From the NCBI GenBank assembly GCA_016165875.1, contig JABBOT010000035.1, positions 1,722,730-1,786,729 of the forward strand: a stretch of DNA of 64,000 nt, in the 5' to 3' direction. A program made the position numbers and the translations under genes. The notes below the pieces were generated by a model. The model was not told the DNA's origin, made no database searches, and worked only from the letters and a program-made list of their open reading frames with translations. Positions 1 through 11,854 of this stretch are shown piece by piece (the first letter of the stretch is position 1; every line of letters starts with the position of its first letter). The stretch is from Acanthopleura granulata. Taxonomy: Eukaryota > Mollusca > Polyplacophora > Chitonida > Chitonidae.

Positions 1-192
1 ATGGTGGGAGGGTACTGGGCAGAGCTCGGTGGAAACCAACGACCATCCACAGGTCGCTGGCAGACCTCCCCACTTATGGCCGGAGAGGAAGCCAGCATGA
101 GCTTGACTTGAATTCACAGCAACCGCATTGGTGGGAGGCTTCTCGGTCATTACGCTGCGCTAGCGCGCTAACCAACTGAGCCACCGCAACCC
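1..192 (-). mobile_element. tRNA-derived SINE, cut by window edge
   Basis: Minus-strand copy of the SINE family described at 48425-48693. Read on the minus strand it starts near 192 with the tRNA-like head (A-box-like TGGCTCAGTTGGTTAGCG around 166-183), continues through the B-box-like GTGAATTCAAG and the body, and stops at the window edge, so its 3' tail lies outside. It is 3' of the minus-strand Ig exon at 961-1224. Confidence 0.85.
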
Positions 193-960
193 AGTAATTA
201 TAGTAACTGTACAATAGTCATACACTCAGTAAGGATTAATACATGTATTGTCAGAAAATGAGACAATTTACATTCTCCCCTCGGTGTTGGAATGTTTTGA
301 CTACCCACGAAGAGCTCAGCACGGAGAGTTTAGGGCAAGGAAACAGGATTGGTCGACACGATGTCAGTATAATGGATGGGATGGGATGTCATTTCTGGTG
401 TCTGCGGAATTATTTTAACATATAATCTAACAGTACATTTAAGACATGAGATGAATGGTTAATACCACACATTATCTTAACCCCTCCCGTTACCCAGTAC
501 GCCACGCTAATTACAATAATTGTGAGGTCAGCCGAGGCAATTGAGACGAGGTGTTGAAAATGTGATTGTGGGACTATTACCTTATGCACGATAAAAAGTG
601 GTTTAACTTGAGCTTCAGGACACATTCCTGGATGAGTTACATATCATTTTGTAGAGCTTTGGGTGTTCCATGTCACTGAAAAAAAGGAAATACCGATAGT
701 AACAATTTATGAATTTCACCAAGGCCAAAGTACGGACTAAGTAAAAAAAACCAAAAAACAAACAGACTATAGTCACGTTTTTGTGTTTATACACAAACGT
801 TCAGAAAAAGGAAGCGTTATGTGATATTAAAGACCCACTAGACCTGTGTCTTTTGTTAACTACACCATTTTTGTGTAACATTAATATAACTATAAGCAAT
901 ATGAGGATTAAAATATATGATAAGCATCATGAATAAACTTAGTACACAAAGTACACTCAC
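193..960. other. No gene seen (probable intron of minus-strand Ig gene)
   Basis: No splice-bounded coding segment or recognisable repeat is visible. If the Ig exon at 961-1224 continues into a further exon, this stretch is its 3' intron. The intron sequence just beyond the donor (about 910-955) resembles the flank of the plus-strand paralog at 19884-19930. Confidence 0.4.
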
Positions 961-1224
961 AGTATACAGTGACATTGACTCTCCGCTCTACTCCTCTCGT
1001 CACATTGTTACTAGCTGTCACGATGTAGACTCCAGAGTCAGTCCTGCTGATCTTGTTGAACCTCACCACGGACGTGTATCTGTGATTTGTCAGACTCCTC
1101 GTCGACTGAGCTCCGCGACTCCAGTTTATCCTTGGCTCGGGCTTAGCCCAGAGAGTACAGGAGAGATTAGCTGTGCCGTTTTCCACGAGCATGAAATTAT
1201 CCATGTACAGTCTTTTGTTATGTC
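961..1224 (-). CDS. Ig C2-like domain exon of an IgSF receptor
   Basis: An open minus-strand exon of 264 bp (88 codons) encoding one immunoglobulin fold. Visible landmarks are the B-strand ENGTANLSC, the C-strand INWSRG, and the E-F segment RTDSGVYIVTASN. The usual second cysteine (YxC) is replaced by Ile-Val, so the canonical disulfide is missing. The exon ends at a consensus donor (T|GTGAGT, 955-960). A phase-1 acceptor (TTAG|GA) at 1225-1226 fits the frame but has a poor pyrimidine tract. Phase 1 at both ends matches the other Ig exons here. The same exon exists on the opposite strand as decayed copies at 19636-19883 and 26785-26937. It looks like part of a nephrin- or CD22-like surface receptor, but the exact class cannot be told from one domain. 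It could be the third visible exon of a gene with 7376-7690 and 11510-11854. Confidence 0.7.
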
Positions 1225-4200
1225 CTAACCCTAACAATGTTATTATCTCTTTTTTTCGCCTGTCCAAAAATTGCATCAACACCCAAAACAAGTCCATGTT
1301 GTTATAGTCCGAGTTTGTTTTATCTGTCGCTGTTAATGGTATACAGGTATGTCGTTCATTTATGCGCCTAAAAATCGACCAACGAAAACAGGAAATTAAC
1401 ATAGTACAAGCATTTGCAATGAAAACGCATACTTGAGAAAAAAAGAAGGGTTACACAATTGTATTTTCATTCGTGAAATGACGCATTGGAGCAAAAGACC
1501 AACGTACGATACAGTTATTTCAGAGCAGGCGTATGTGTTATAGGAGAACTGGAAGCAACTTCAGAATTTCGGTTATATTGCTTTTGGATGCAGCAAAGGG
1601 AACAGGGACGGTAGACATACATGTCTCCGCCTGCTCAAAGGAAGGTCAGTGAGATAAATTGTTTACAACAGGTCTTCAGACTTTAGAAACTGTGTTTATG
1701 GAATTAGAAAAACGCGAAAATCACATGTATTAGGTTGGATTAGTATGTGAAAATAACTGATTTATGTTAACTTCAAAGAGTCTTGCGAATTACCTCTGAT
1801 GATCAATAAAACAAATGATCAATAAAAATCACAGAGCAGACACCCACCCTATATATGTATCCAGTTTGAGAAGTTTTGCAACTTTCATGATGTTTCAATA
1901 AAACATTCTGATTAATCTGTTTGAAAGCCTTCGTCCTCCGTTCTTTTTATACTGGAATACATATATGCTGGCTTGGTCGATTTTGAAAAAAATTAATTAA
2001 AAATTAATTAATTAATTAAAAAAAATAATTATTAGCACTTTGTTGAAACTCTGGTGAGTTTGATTATTAAAGCAAAATGCGTTGCGGACTTCCCCGCCGT
2101 TTGAGAAGTCGATCTGCTGGTTCATTTTTCTGGGCATGGATCGAAAGTACTTTGCTTCGAAAAATCAATTGTTTCTTAAACACACACCGAATGGTCATGT
2201 ATGAATAATTTGGGTGCAGCTAGATTAAATTTCTGCTCTTTACACTGGATATTGTCAAACTCACGCAAATGTAGAAGAGGTCCATTTTTAGCTTAGATAG
2301 GCGGTATGGGGGGCACGGGCACCCAAGGACACGGTGGATACACAAGATCTTGACGTAAATCGCTTAGATATCACATGGCTTTTCATTGAGTAATTTTAAT
2401 CACTGCTTCCATACTACTCATTCCAGAACCATATTTGTAAAGCCATTGTTTCACATCAAAACCAGTGATGATAGAAATGCAAGCGTCTTATCATTAAAAC
2501 GCGTGGATTCTAATCATGTTGTCGTTTTTCATTGGCCAAAGGCTCACATGGTCCACAACCAATCATTTGTTTCACTCTATTGATACAGAAGAACATTAAT
2601 CGCATGTGTATAAAATCGCCTTCGTCAAAACCAGGAGGGGAGAGGGTCCTTAATTAAGTTCTTTGTGTATGAATGTCACAAATATGTAATGCATCAAACA
2701 CAGTACACATTATACGGTGTCTCCTCAAAACCAGTTTGTATAACCACATTTCGAAAGAGGACTTTCGTAACTTATAATACTTATATGCTTGGTATTCAAC
2801 GTCATATCCACGGATTCGTAGATTGTGTTATTTAAGAAAAGTGAGGATATATATCTACAACTGTCATATGGAATTGTGAGGAAAGTTAACGGTGAAATGA
2901 TCTCTTAATATATCTGGTCTCGTGAACAGGAGCTATTTCTCTCAATGACTATTATTGTAATTATTACTAATGTTACAAGAATTATCATTTTTGTGTTCAA
3001 AACTTTGAGTGGGTTCATGAGTTCCATGGGTGATAGCAATGAGACATAGCGCTTGGAGCACTGCAATCGGTCTTATCAATTGAATCAGTTGAAATATGGC
3101 TAAGCATTTCGTTTTCTTAGTCTGGCGAAGATACCGTAAATCAGAAGACGAGCCTTGCTTTATGGTTTTAGTGAATTTTATATAACTTAAAATGCCCGAA
3201 ATCTCCCACAATCTGTGCCGTCTTATTGGTAAAGCGACTGTCGAACACATTATGCATGTACACGAGAATCTAACTAAAAGGAAGAAAGGCAGCTTACATA
3301 ATTTTGGGGCCCACGACTCCAAAGGTCAGGATGCTCTACTACGCAGTAAGACGGAGCTAAAATCAACCTCAACATCAGATCTGTATGACACCAGAGGAAA
3401 ACATGTAGAACTTGTAAACGCATCAGTATTTGGCTGTTCTTCATTAGCCGTTTAATATGGAACCTGCTTATTAACGTTTTCACAATGTACGGTAAGAGCG
3501 ATGGATCTGTTTTTATTGATGTTGTACGTTTATAGAAATCTGGCAGAGTGGTAGGTCAACAAACTATAAATATCTAAACGGGTAATAACAGACCTTAATT
3601 TATCCACACATGAAAACGAGTACACGCAGGAGAGTTTGAAAATGGTAATCTTATTAATAAAACTACAAAGCCTTTGGGAGTTTGACTTTGAATATTGTTT
3701 TACCGGTTGACAGTCTGGACTAGGATTTGGGCAGTTGGCTTATGTCAGCTGCATCAACTGAATCCTTACAAAACATAAGCATTAAAATCAAATGGAAACA
3801 AACATTTTTTACCTGACTGCATAATCAAGAATAACCTTTACGTATTCTGATTCAAGTCATGAGAATTAGTAAATTCACCCGTTCTCAGTTTTTGCGGGGA
3901 CTTAGTGACAATAAGCAATCGACGACTCTCGTTTACCCATTTGCGTATTTTTTCCGTTATGCGCCATAAAGGGGTTGTGTGTATTTGTTATTCATAAGTG
4001 AGAATGTTCCTCAGTCCCTCAGGTATGATGTACATTATCTTTTCCCTATCCTGAGAAAATGTATTCATAATTCTAATCCGGTAAATATAAAGGCAATTAT
4101 GTCTATAGGATAATATCTCACTGGCATTTTCTCTTGAGACGTTTAAAGGCATGATTACGTAGCACCTTTCGTAATTTGGATAGCAAGTAAATGATTGTAA

Positions 4201-4454
4201 CTTTCATCGAAGGGCGTGAACTCGTTAATAGACTTAAGCTTTCTCTGTGTTACATGTACGGACTTTATCTTCATAACTCTCCTAAAACTCCTGTTGCATC
4301 CGTGCATACCCTCCTATATGTAATGACACAGATGTCTGGTATGAGTTACATCTTCTGTTATTGCTAGCAAAATATCGTAATATTCCTGTGTGTAAATATA
4401 CGTTGATACATATTTGCGTTGGAAATACACATCGACATAAATGTTTTCGCACAG
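1225..4454. other. Intronic/intergenic, no gene seen
   Basis: No convincing exon on either strand. The only distinctive feature is an AT-only tract at about 1984-2030, made of repeated TTAA/AATTAATT blocks. Open frames in this stretch are short and match no recognisable family. Confidence 0.45.
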
Positions 4455-4940
4455 ATCCTCCACAGAGTGGGGTCCTCCTGTCAGGTTATGTCAACAACAC
4501 ATAGTGGAGTCTGGAGAAATTCTGACCTTGACCTGTCAGGTGGGAAAGGGAAATCCCCGACCAGCTCTCACCTGGTCATCGGGGTGTGGTCAGACACACA
4601 TATGTAGTCGGACCTGACAGCGTACATTTACGGGCAGAGTCTGGACTATCGGGAAACACAGTCAACGTCGAAGAAAACAGCACAGCGAATTTTACATGTA
4701 GTAGTGGTGTGTCCAATCCTGCTGCCGTGCTCTCCTTATACAACAACAATATTATATCAGCAACAGAGATATCAAACGTGAGCTCAAGACGAAGGTCTAA
4801 TCACGGGTACCTGACAACACAGCGGTATAGAGCGAGGGTTGATTGATATCTAGATGGTGTCGTCATCAGATGTGAGGCTAATGGATCTGCTAATGGAAAC
4901 AGTAAACGTGCATCATCCAACCTCACACTGAATGTCACAT
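4455..4940 (+). pseudogene. Decayed double-Ig exon (plus strand)
   Basis: Follows a fair acceptor (GCACAG, 4449-4454) and ends at a strong phase-1 donor (ACAT|GTAAGT). Three reading frames are needed to read it. The first Ig part shows ESGEILTLTCQVGKGNPRP and ALTWSSG. A frame change near 4585 leads into a second Ig part with VVGPDSVHL, EENSTANFTCSSGV and, after a TGA and another shift near 4845, VVIRCEANGSANGNS and LTLNVT. The first domain ends right after its C strand, so its second half is missing: either an internal deletion fused two domains or an intron was lost. It lies inside the span of the minus-strand Ig exons but points the other way. It is a relic of the same receptor family and not a usable exon. 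Confidence 0.65.
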
Positions 4941-5484
4941 GTAAGTTTCTCGTCTTAAAACACATGCATTTCTTATTAATTTCTTAATAACAGTGATCAC
5001 CATGTCCATGTGACATAGTGGTGGTTTTAATGTCAGTTATATTTTGTCAGAGGATTTATTTGTAGGCGATATTCTGACACTAATCAGAAAAGAAGATAAT
5101 AAAATTCGACATTGATAACAAATGATCCCTGAAGGTGTGTACATTTTTGCACATATTACGACTGAAGTATATATCCTGAACCAAAAAATAAACCCAACAC
5201 TATTGCAACACGCATCAAATTATTTAGATAAAATTTACTGCGTTATCAAATTCCATTGAATACCGTTTTGCACTAGGGTATAAAATGGACTCTTAACAAT
5301 ACATTTCCATAACTGATGGAACCGGACAAGCGATGGTAACGCGGAGGTACATTAGGAACAGGGTTGGGGCCAGTTTAGGAAATTCCACATTTCAGTACCG
5401 ATTATTTCCGCCGTTTGCCTGCTGAACTGCTACATATTGATGAGATGGTCAATTGCAACTTGCGCAATGTTTTCCCACTACCGT
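4941..5484. other. No gene seen; flank of Tc1 relic
   Basis: Contains the stretch expected to hold the 3' terminal inverted repeat of the Tc1-like relic at 5485-7033. No convincing inverted repeat could be picked out by eye. Confidence 0.35.
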
Positions 5485-7033
5485 GTCAGGGCCACACGCA
5501 ACCCGCCGATGTTACCTGGAACTTGAAGACGCCTACTAACACGCCTGTCGAGGACATTCTACAGGTGTTCAGTTGAGGACAGACCGGGTGAATACGCTGA
5601 CCAGTCGAGCAATTCAACGTGTTTGGCATGTAGAAATGCTCTGCATACAGCAGCAACATGGAGACGGGCAATGTCGTGCTGAAACTTTACCCCAAGGACA
5701 AAAGGGACGATTACTGCTCGCTGGATTTCAACACGGTCTCTTACCGCATTCAAGGTACCATAGTGTGGATACTAAGATTCACGACAATGCTGAGCCACCA
5801 TTGTCTTCAACTGTTTATTGCAGTCACGTTAAACAATACACAGTCACGTGCTAAGGCAAACAATGCATCGAATAACATCTGTGTCTCCATGGTAAAACAG
5901 CAGATAAGCACATCTGTACTCCTTAGTGCATTCACTGGCTTCAATAGCATTAGTGACCTCAGTGGCTTCAGATAGACTGTAAAACACATAAATTAACTAA
6001 TATTCAGTGTACAGAAAGTATCGCTTTACAGACACATAACAGTTACAAAAAAGTTTCACAATTATCAATTATTAGCTTGACAGATGAAACCTCTTTACGT
6101 ACATTAAATTCTGTGAACAGTTTACACGAGTATTTACGGTCCATATCGAAAGCACATGGTTCATTTACTGACAGACATGCAAGAACAAAACTTCATATTC
6201 TGGCTGAAATTAGTTTGTACTACATGGAAAACTCGATGAATCAACTGACTAATTACTTTATACATCTTAAGAGATCAATTCTGATAAACATACCGTTTTA
6301 TAGACTTTGTATTCCACCAAAGTTTACAAAGCTGCTAATCGTCATGGTTGGACGTGTTGAAAGCTGCCGTGACCACACCCTAATTCGTTACAACAAAACT
6401 GACTAAACTGACTGGTTGTGTTATCTCCCATGCATTGTATTCAAACAAAGGTTTGACCGATACAGTCGATGAAAAGACGTTGAGTGCGATGGCCATGACT
6501 TATCACCTCCCGCAAAAGTACCCCGCCACCACTGTATTGCACCATAAGCTCGACTGTGGCGTCGGTATAGCGCTCACCGCACCTCCGCCAAACCCGCTGT
6601 CTCCCATCGGCTCTGTGTAACTGAAAACGGAATTCATCTGAAAACATAGCACGCCGTCTTCGTGCCAAAGGCAAATGAACATGAATATTAACCCAGTGAC
6701 GCCGACTATGGCGTGGGGTAGGGGTAAGGTCTATATCCTGAAGTAGTGTACGGTCTCTGCAGTTCGCTTCTCCGAGGCAATTCCGAAACGTTTGACCGAA
6801 AATCCGGTTATTACTGAGAACTACTGTTTGATTAGCTCTGGCCGAGGCTGGCCTGAAAACGCTCGCCGAGGTGGGCGATTAGCTGTCGTGCCGAAATCTT
6901 CATGACATCTACTGAGACGGCTAATCGTTTACATATTAACTTTAAAGGCTCTGGCGACAGCTCTGAGGGTCACGCCACCGTCCAGCATGACGATGGCGCT
7001 CTCTCGTTGGTTTCGTGGCATCTATGGCATCGT
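5485..7033 (-). mobile_element. Decayed Tc1-like (DD34E) transposon, interrupted
   Basis: Read on the minus strand, transposase pieces appear in the right order. The N-terminal helix-turn-helix part is at about 7025-6920 (RERAIVMLDGGVTLRAVARA, then an in-frame TGT-to-TGA style stop). A central catalytic part is at 6674-6441 (MFSDEFRFQLHRADGRQRVW, where the family usually has SDESRF). The C-terminal part is at about 5757-5485 (FQHDIARLHVAAVCRAFL and LLDWSAYSPGLSSTEHL, where the family has HDNARPH and SPDLSPIEH). A stop follows EHL where Trp is usual, and the frame then runs on as NVLDRRVSRR. The middle is split by about 0.68 kb (5758-6440) that is not transposase. Many stops and shifts make it inactive. 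Terminal inverted repeats were not located. Confidence 0.8.
5758..6440. other. Insertion inside the Tc1 transposase relic
   Basis: This segment separates transposase text ending near GQTFV (6441) from text resuming at LNAVRDRVEIQ (about 5757). In related transposases those two parts are nearly contiguous. It contains one plus-strand open frame (6077-6406, 109 codons) that resembles no family I know. It may be a later insertion or simply extra sequence from a rearrangement. No matching target-site duplication is obvious. Confidence 0.45.
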
Positions 7034-7375
7034 CGCTTTTGACAGAACTTGTACTATACGGGTGACCTTTTGTACAGCAGATGGTAACGAATGCCAGGGA
7101 AGACCTTACAGATCACTGAATACCACAGATGGGGCCACGGGTCAAAATGGTGAATAGGCTTAAAATCAATAACACGTTGGTCATGAAGACTGGAATGTAC
7201 ACAGGTGTAGGGGTACTGCGTTTACACTGCGTTGTTCAGTTTATATTTCATCGAAATACCGTGTCCAGCTGGAATGAAGAAACTTCAGAATTGTGTGTTT
7301 TGAAAGGACAACTGGTTAACGCGGATTAAATGTAATCTAAATAGAGTGGATATTTATGACAAGATCTATACTTAC

Positions 7376-7690
7376 ATTGTACATTGATTATGTGGAGTTG
7401 TGAGCGTACAGGAGGATCCGTCACATTGTTGGAGGCGTTACAGTACACCTCAGCTCCGTTCTCCACGGCACTAGCTGTAAACGTCAGTGTCCGGGTTGTG
7501 GTCTGTACCAAGCTGGAGTCCTGGTTACAGTTACTCAGAGGGTGTAGCTCCCGAACATTACCGGGTCTCCATCTGTAGGCCCTTATAAAGGCCTGGGGCT
7601 TACTGGCCGGGGTCACACAGGTAAAGTTGCTGTCGTAACCGGCCAACACTGCATCTGGAGGATTCGTCAGAGTTACTCTGGTGACCATAA
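7376..7690 (-). CDS. Ig C2-like domain exon of an IgSF receptor
   Basis: A clean minus-strand exon of 315 bp (105 codons) with an excellent acceptor (TTTTTCCTTTACAG, ending at 7691) and a consensus donor (AAT|GTAAGT, 7370-7375). Both are in phase 1, so the exon could be skipped or duplicated without frame change. The encoded domain has VTLTNPPDAVLAGYDSNFTC at the B strand, AYRWRPGN at the C strand, RTLTFTASAVENGAEVYCNA at E-F, and ends SQLHIINVQ. Both disulfide cysteines and the C-strand tryptophan are present and there are several N-glycosylation sequons. This is an extracellular C2-set domain of a receptor such as the nephrin/CD22-like mollusc proteins. It lies between the V-type exon (11510-11854) and the C2 exon (961-1224) on the same strand and is the best preserved Ig exon in the window. 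Confidence 0.8.
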
Positions 7691-9786
7691 CTGTAAAGGA
7701 AAAATACAAAATGCATACTTGAAACTAATAGCAGTAAATATAAAAATAACCTCTGGTAGCCCTATGTCGTAACTTTACAAAAATGTAACCTCACGTGAAA
7801 ATCCTGCTTTGCCATATACGTCTTTATATAAAAACAGTTTTAAGGAAGATTTCCACTGCACTATTTCACCTGGTGTTTCCGTATATAACGTGGACTTTAT
7901 GTCTGAAGGAAAGACAAGTAGAGCAAGTTATTTCGGATGACGAAAATTTGGTATATATTACCATATGCACTGAAAATATGACAGCACTCTAACTTGAAGG
8001 CGCAAACATTACTGTTCAATGCCAGAGCAGGTGGTAACCGACTCCTAGGATTCTACCAGTATTCGAAACCTTTAGATAAATAGCAGCATGGAGGAAACTG
8101 ACTTGGTTTGTACAGCCAACACAAAGAATGCACGTGTATTCAGTCTTAATATGCGAGGATTGGATTCATACATGGAAAAAATAAAATTACTTCAAACCAA
8201 AAAAAAAAAATAATGATAATAATCCAGTGACTGCTCACATCGTCCAGGTGGCGACAGCTGGAGACAAATTAACCCGAGATATTCTTGTTTCTGAGATGCC
8301 TTTATCCTGTGGCCGTCGATAACAAAGCTTTACATTTGCAAGTCATATCCCATTCAAACAAACGGAAACACAAACGGTGTTAGTGAAACTCAGCTCAGAC
8401 AAAAGCTATGATACTGGTTTACAAATCTTTGTGCAAATGTAAATTGATAATGACCTTCAAGATGGATGAGAACTATATATATGTCCCACCATATTAGATA
8501 ATTCTTGACATAAACTTGACTTAATCAATGCCTGGTGATTCTCTGCGCACCAAAACCAGCTATCTGTATTGACCGCCATACATACATGCATGAACTGAAC
8601 TACATGTGAAATAGCCGACTTGGTGTTGTATGTTTTTATTCTTTTGCCTGCTGTTTAACAGCATAGTTTAGAAGTACAGACTTCCCCGCTTACACGAAGG
8701 CGTATTATATTGATAATAATATTACATGATAATGCTCTGCTCATCTTAAACGAAACAAAGATATTGATCATCATGACATGGAAGCAGTAGGTAATAAACG
8801 TTGTTCTGTTGACCAAGAAGAACTAACCCCTCAGCTATATTGAATCATAATTAAAATCGCCTTAAAGAAAAGTACACGACGTAAAAGCATTTGCTGTGGG
8901 TGTGTGCCTTCCTTACCTTTCCTCTTGCAGATGTTACGGTGTTTATTTTTGTCAGTTCAATTAAATAATATGGGTTATTGAGTATTGACCGATGTCAGAG
9001 TGAAGTACACTGGCGAAGCCACTGAAGACGTCTGTGTGCTTTGTTTTCCAGCAGTGTTTAATGACAGTGTGCACCTATCATAAATTGCAAAAACCACGAC
9101 AGTTTCATCAGCAGAAGTCGTTATTACACTCTAAACGTAAATCCATTGATTAGATTTCACAGATCTAGAATTTCTTAACATAATATCTTGTCATCTTATT
9201 TAAAAACATTAGCACAAAATACTCCTAAATGTGTTTCTATTCCGATTAGCGTCATTTGTGGAACGACGTTTGTATGTATCAACGTATACTTGGGCTTAAC
9301 GTCGTACTCAAAAGTTTATCAGTTCTATGACGACGAGGAGTCCTTAGGATGTAGATATGCTGTGTCTCCTTGTGGAAGAGTGAGTCCATGCCGCCAAAGT
9401 GCTACCACAACCGGAGCATCATGCCGAAAACACCAGATATGACACCGCACCTAAGCATTTACATTATACTGACACCGAGACGACCAGTTCTATTTCCTTC
9501 GTCTAATCACCAGAAGTGAAAAAGAGATTTTTCAGTATATAACAAGGCGCAGATCATATCGGCCTATCTGTACACACCACTTTATTATTAGGGTGGCTGT
9601 CGACACGTTTTAAGTTGTTTCACATAACCAAATCTCTTTAATCTTACCTAGAGATTAGTGGGGCATGTTTTGAGCCTACACCTGCTTTGGTTTTATCCGT
9701 CATATATTATAGTATTATGTTAATGAAGCTGACTGCATAAAAATTTACTATACATGTATTGTGACGTCATCCCGCTGAGATCAGAT
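7691..9786. other. Intronic/intergenic, no gene seen
   Basis: No supported exon or known repeat; short poly-A at 8199-8209. Open frames here are short and lack recognisable motifs. Confidence 0.45.
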
Positions 9787-9880
9787 GAAACTCCTCCTAC
9801 CATATTGCTGGCCGCCGTGGTATAAATGAAATATTCTTGAGTTCCTCGTAAAACATCAATCAGATCAATAAATAATTAAA
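9787..9880 (+). mobile_element. SINE 3' fragment
   Basis: Carries only the 3' part of the SINE family: the conserved CCGCCGTGGTATAAATGAAA block, the ATATTCTTGAG motif and an AAATAATTAAAT-type tail. Approximate flanking repeats (GAGATCAGAT at 9777 and GAAATCAGAT at 9882) suggest a 5'-truncated insertion and not random decay. Confidence 0.75.
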
Positions 9881-11509
9881 TGAAATCAGATCGTTTGTCA
9901 ATTAAGTGTCGCGAAAATAATCATCCTTATATCACAGAGGCCTGGGATCCGAATTTTTCAGTCCCATTGTGCCTGCACATTTTATTGATGGTAATTGGAA
10001 GAAACCTATATTCTGTTTCTTTTAATCTGTCGCCTATGTTCAGCTCTCCGTAAACTCACTCCTACTTACGACCCAAATTGTCCTTAGCCCGTGACACATA
10101 ACACCACAAGCTATACGCAATAATATGTTGGATGTCGATGCTATTGCAATGGAATGATGTCAGAATACGTTTTCCCCAGGCAATGAAGTCTTCGCGTCGA
10201 AAGCAAACAAGTGGAGGGTAACTCGAAAAAGCTTTCTAATTCCGATATCTGAGCAGTAATATGTACATCAAGCATATCGATATGTAGAGCTTGTAGAGTT
10301 ACCTGTCACTAACGAAAGACAATTGTGGTAACAATTATGAGTCATTTTACAGAGAGCGAAAGTTGAAAGAAACAGACAATAGTTTTAATTTCTGTTTGGT
10401 CGTGCCCCTGAACTCCTTTGTGAGATGATCTACCCTTGTATGTTGGTTGTCACTGTGTGCTGTAAAGTTAAAATACCGGACAAACTTGGCAAACTTTTAG
10501 CTTTCAGATATGGACAGGTCGAAATTATTTTACAAATTACAGTGGCAAGTACAAAGAGATAAGTACAAGAACAAGTCGCTTGCATTGCATGCTGAACAAC
10601 ACCTGATTCAACAGAGGACGAGAAAGAAGATATTTTATATTATTATACCTCATGTAAGTTATTCTCTCCTTCACTGGATAAAACTACGCTGGGTTCAATC
10701 AGTTCGCGATGTTGCACCATCTGGCTACACATCTGATTTAATACTTCTGGGTCGGGAGGGACGAAGCTAGTTCCTTTCTATTTTTAGAGATATTTTCCTT
10801 TGCTCCCCTGGGCTACCCTTTTTCATTTTTTCTGCTTGTTGGGTGGTATCATTTTGTAGGACAGGCTTCAAAATTCCATTCCAGGTATAAATTTGTGTGT
10901 TTTTCAGGAAATGGAGGTGGATGCATAAAAGGCAAAAGTAGTAATAAATCAGGGCTCAATGATCTGTCAGTTGGTGGGCTTGACCCCTGTTAGCTGTTTG
11001 TCAAATTTGCGAAAAATTTCATCCGTCATGATCTATCAGGAATTTGACTGGAGTTTTCTCAGAGGACAAGGACTATGTGGTGTGTGAGCCGTCTGACGCC
11101 GTCTGCGCCACAAATGAAATGTACCACGCTAAACTCTGTTACACTGCATTAATTTTTAATTTTTAAATGTGATGTAAAACTGTTTTTTGTAATACTTTCA
11201 TTTGTTACACCGTGTGAGGCACACGTATATCTTTACAAACATTGTGTAAAGGAACATGTGTTTCCAGCAATGGTTCATTACATAGCTTTCTTTGAATATT
11301 ATCCATTGAAAACCTAAGAACAACATCTACTACCTACAAATATTCCCCTGCGCCGCATGCTGTTAATTAACTTAATGTGCATACATGTAACTGTTGACAA
11401 AGGTTTTACCATCTAGAAGAACTTTAAGCTTCATGTGATGGTTGTTAGTTTACGTGCAGGAGAGTCATGTATAAGAGAAACAACTGAGGGTCTTCTCTCT
11501 ACTAGTTTT
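9881..11509. other. Intronic/intergenic, no gene seen
   Basis: No splice-bounded coding segment or repeat recognised. The 86-codon plus-strand open frame at 10510-10770 has no family features and is not called. Confidence 0.4.
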
Positions 11510-11854
11510 TGCACTTGTCATTAACATCCAGGGTAACTAAGAGGGTCTCGCCTCCATACTGACACGTCCATTTACCCCTACCCGTGTCTTCTGTGACGTT
11601 CTCTATTGTCACTGTGTAAACCTCTTCACCGTTGACGTGTTGAAATCCCCCTGATAACCCGGAGGGTGATGGTGGTGGTAATGGTATTGACGATGTACCC
11701 CCCCGGGAGGCGTATATACGGGATCTGTTCTGACCATCATCACGGGTCCAGACAAGAAGATCTTTATTATCTATCGGTCTAGTTATCTTACACTCCAGTG
11801 TAGACGGACGACCGGCCACGACATCTCCCGGTGATGTGATTGACTGACCAGCCA
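11510..11854 (-). CDS. V-type Ig domain exon of an IgSF receptor
   Basis: Open on the minus strand and encoding an N-terminal-type Ig V domain: AGQSITSPGDVVAGRPSTLE, then C at the B strand, LLVWTRDDG at the C strand, a Pro/Ser/Gly-rich loop, EEVYTVTIENVTEDTGRGKW and the second cysteine in TCQYGG. A phase-1 acceptor (TTACAAG|TG, at 11855-11856) preceded by a pyrimidine-rich tract marks the 5' end. The alternative is that upstream MFLCVFSVLQVAG is a signal peptide fused to the domain. At the 3' end the expected phase-1 donor is not there: the bases after LDVN are ACAAGT, not GTAAGT, and the frame runs to a stop at 11502. So this exon may be dead, or may use a poor donor nearby. A paralog lies on the plus strand at 52960-53290. 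Confidence 0.65.
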
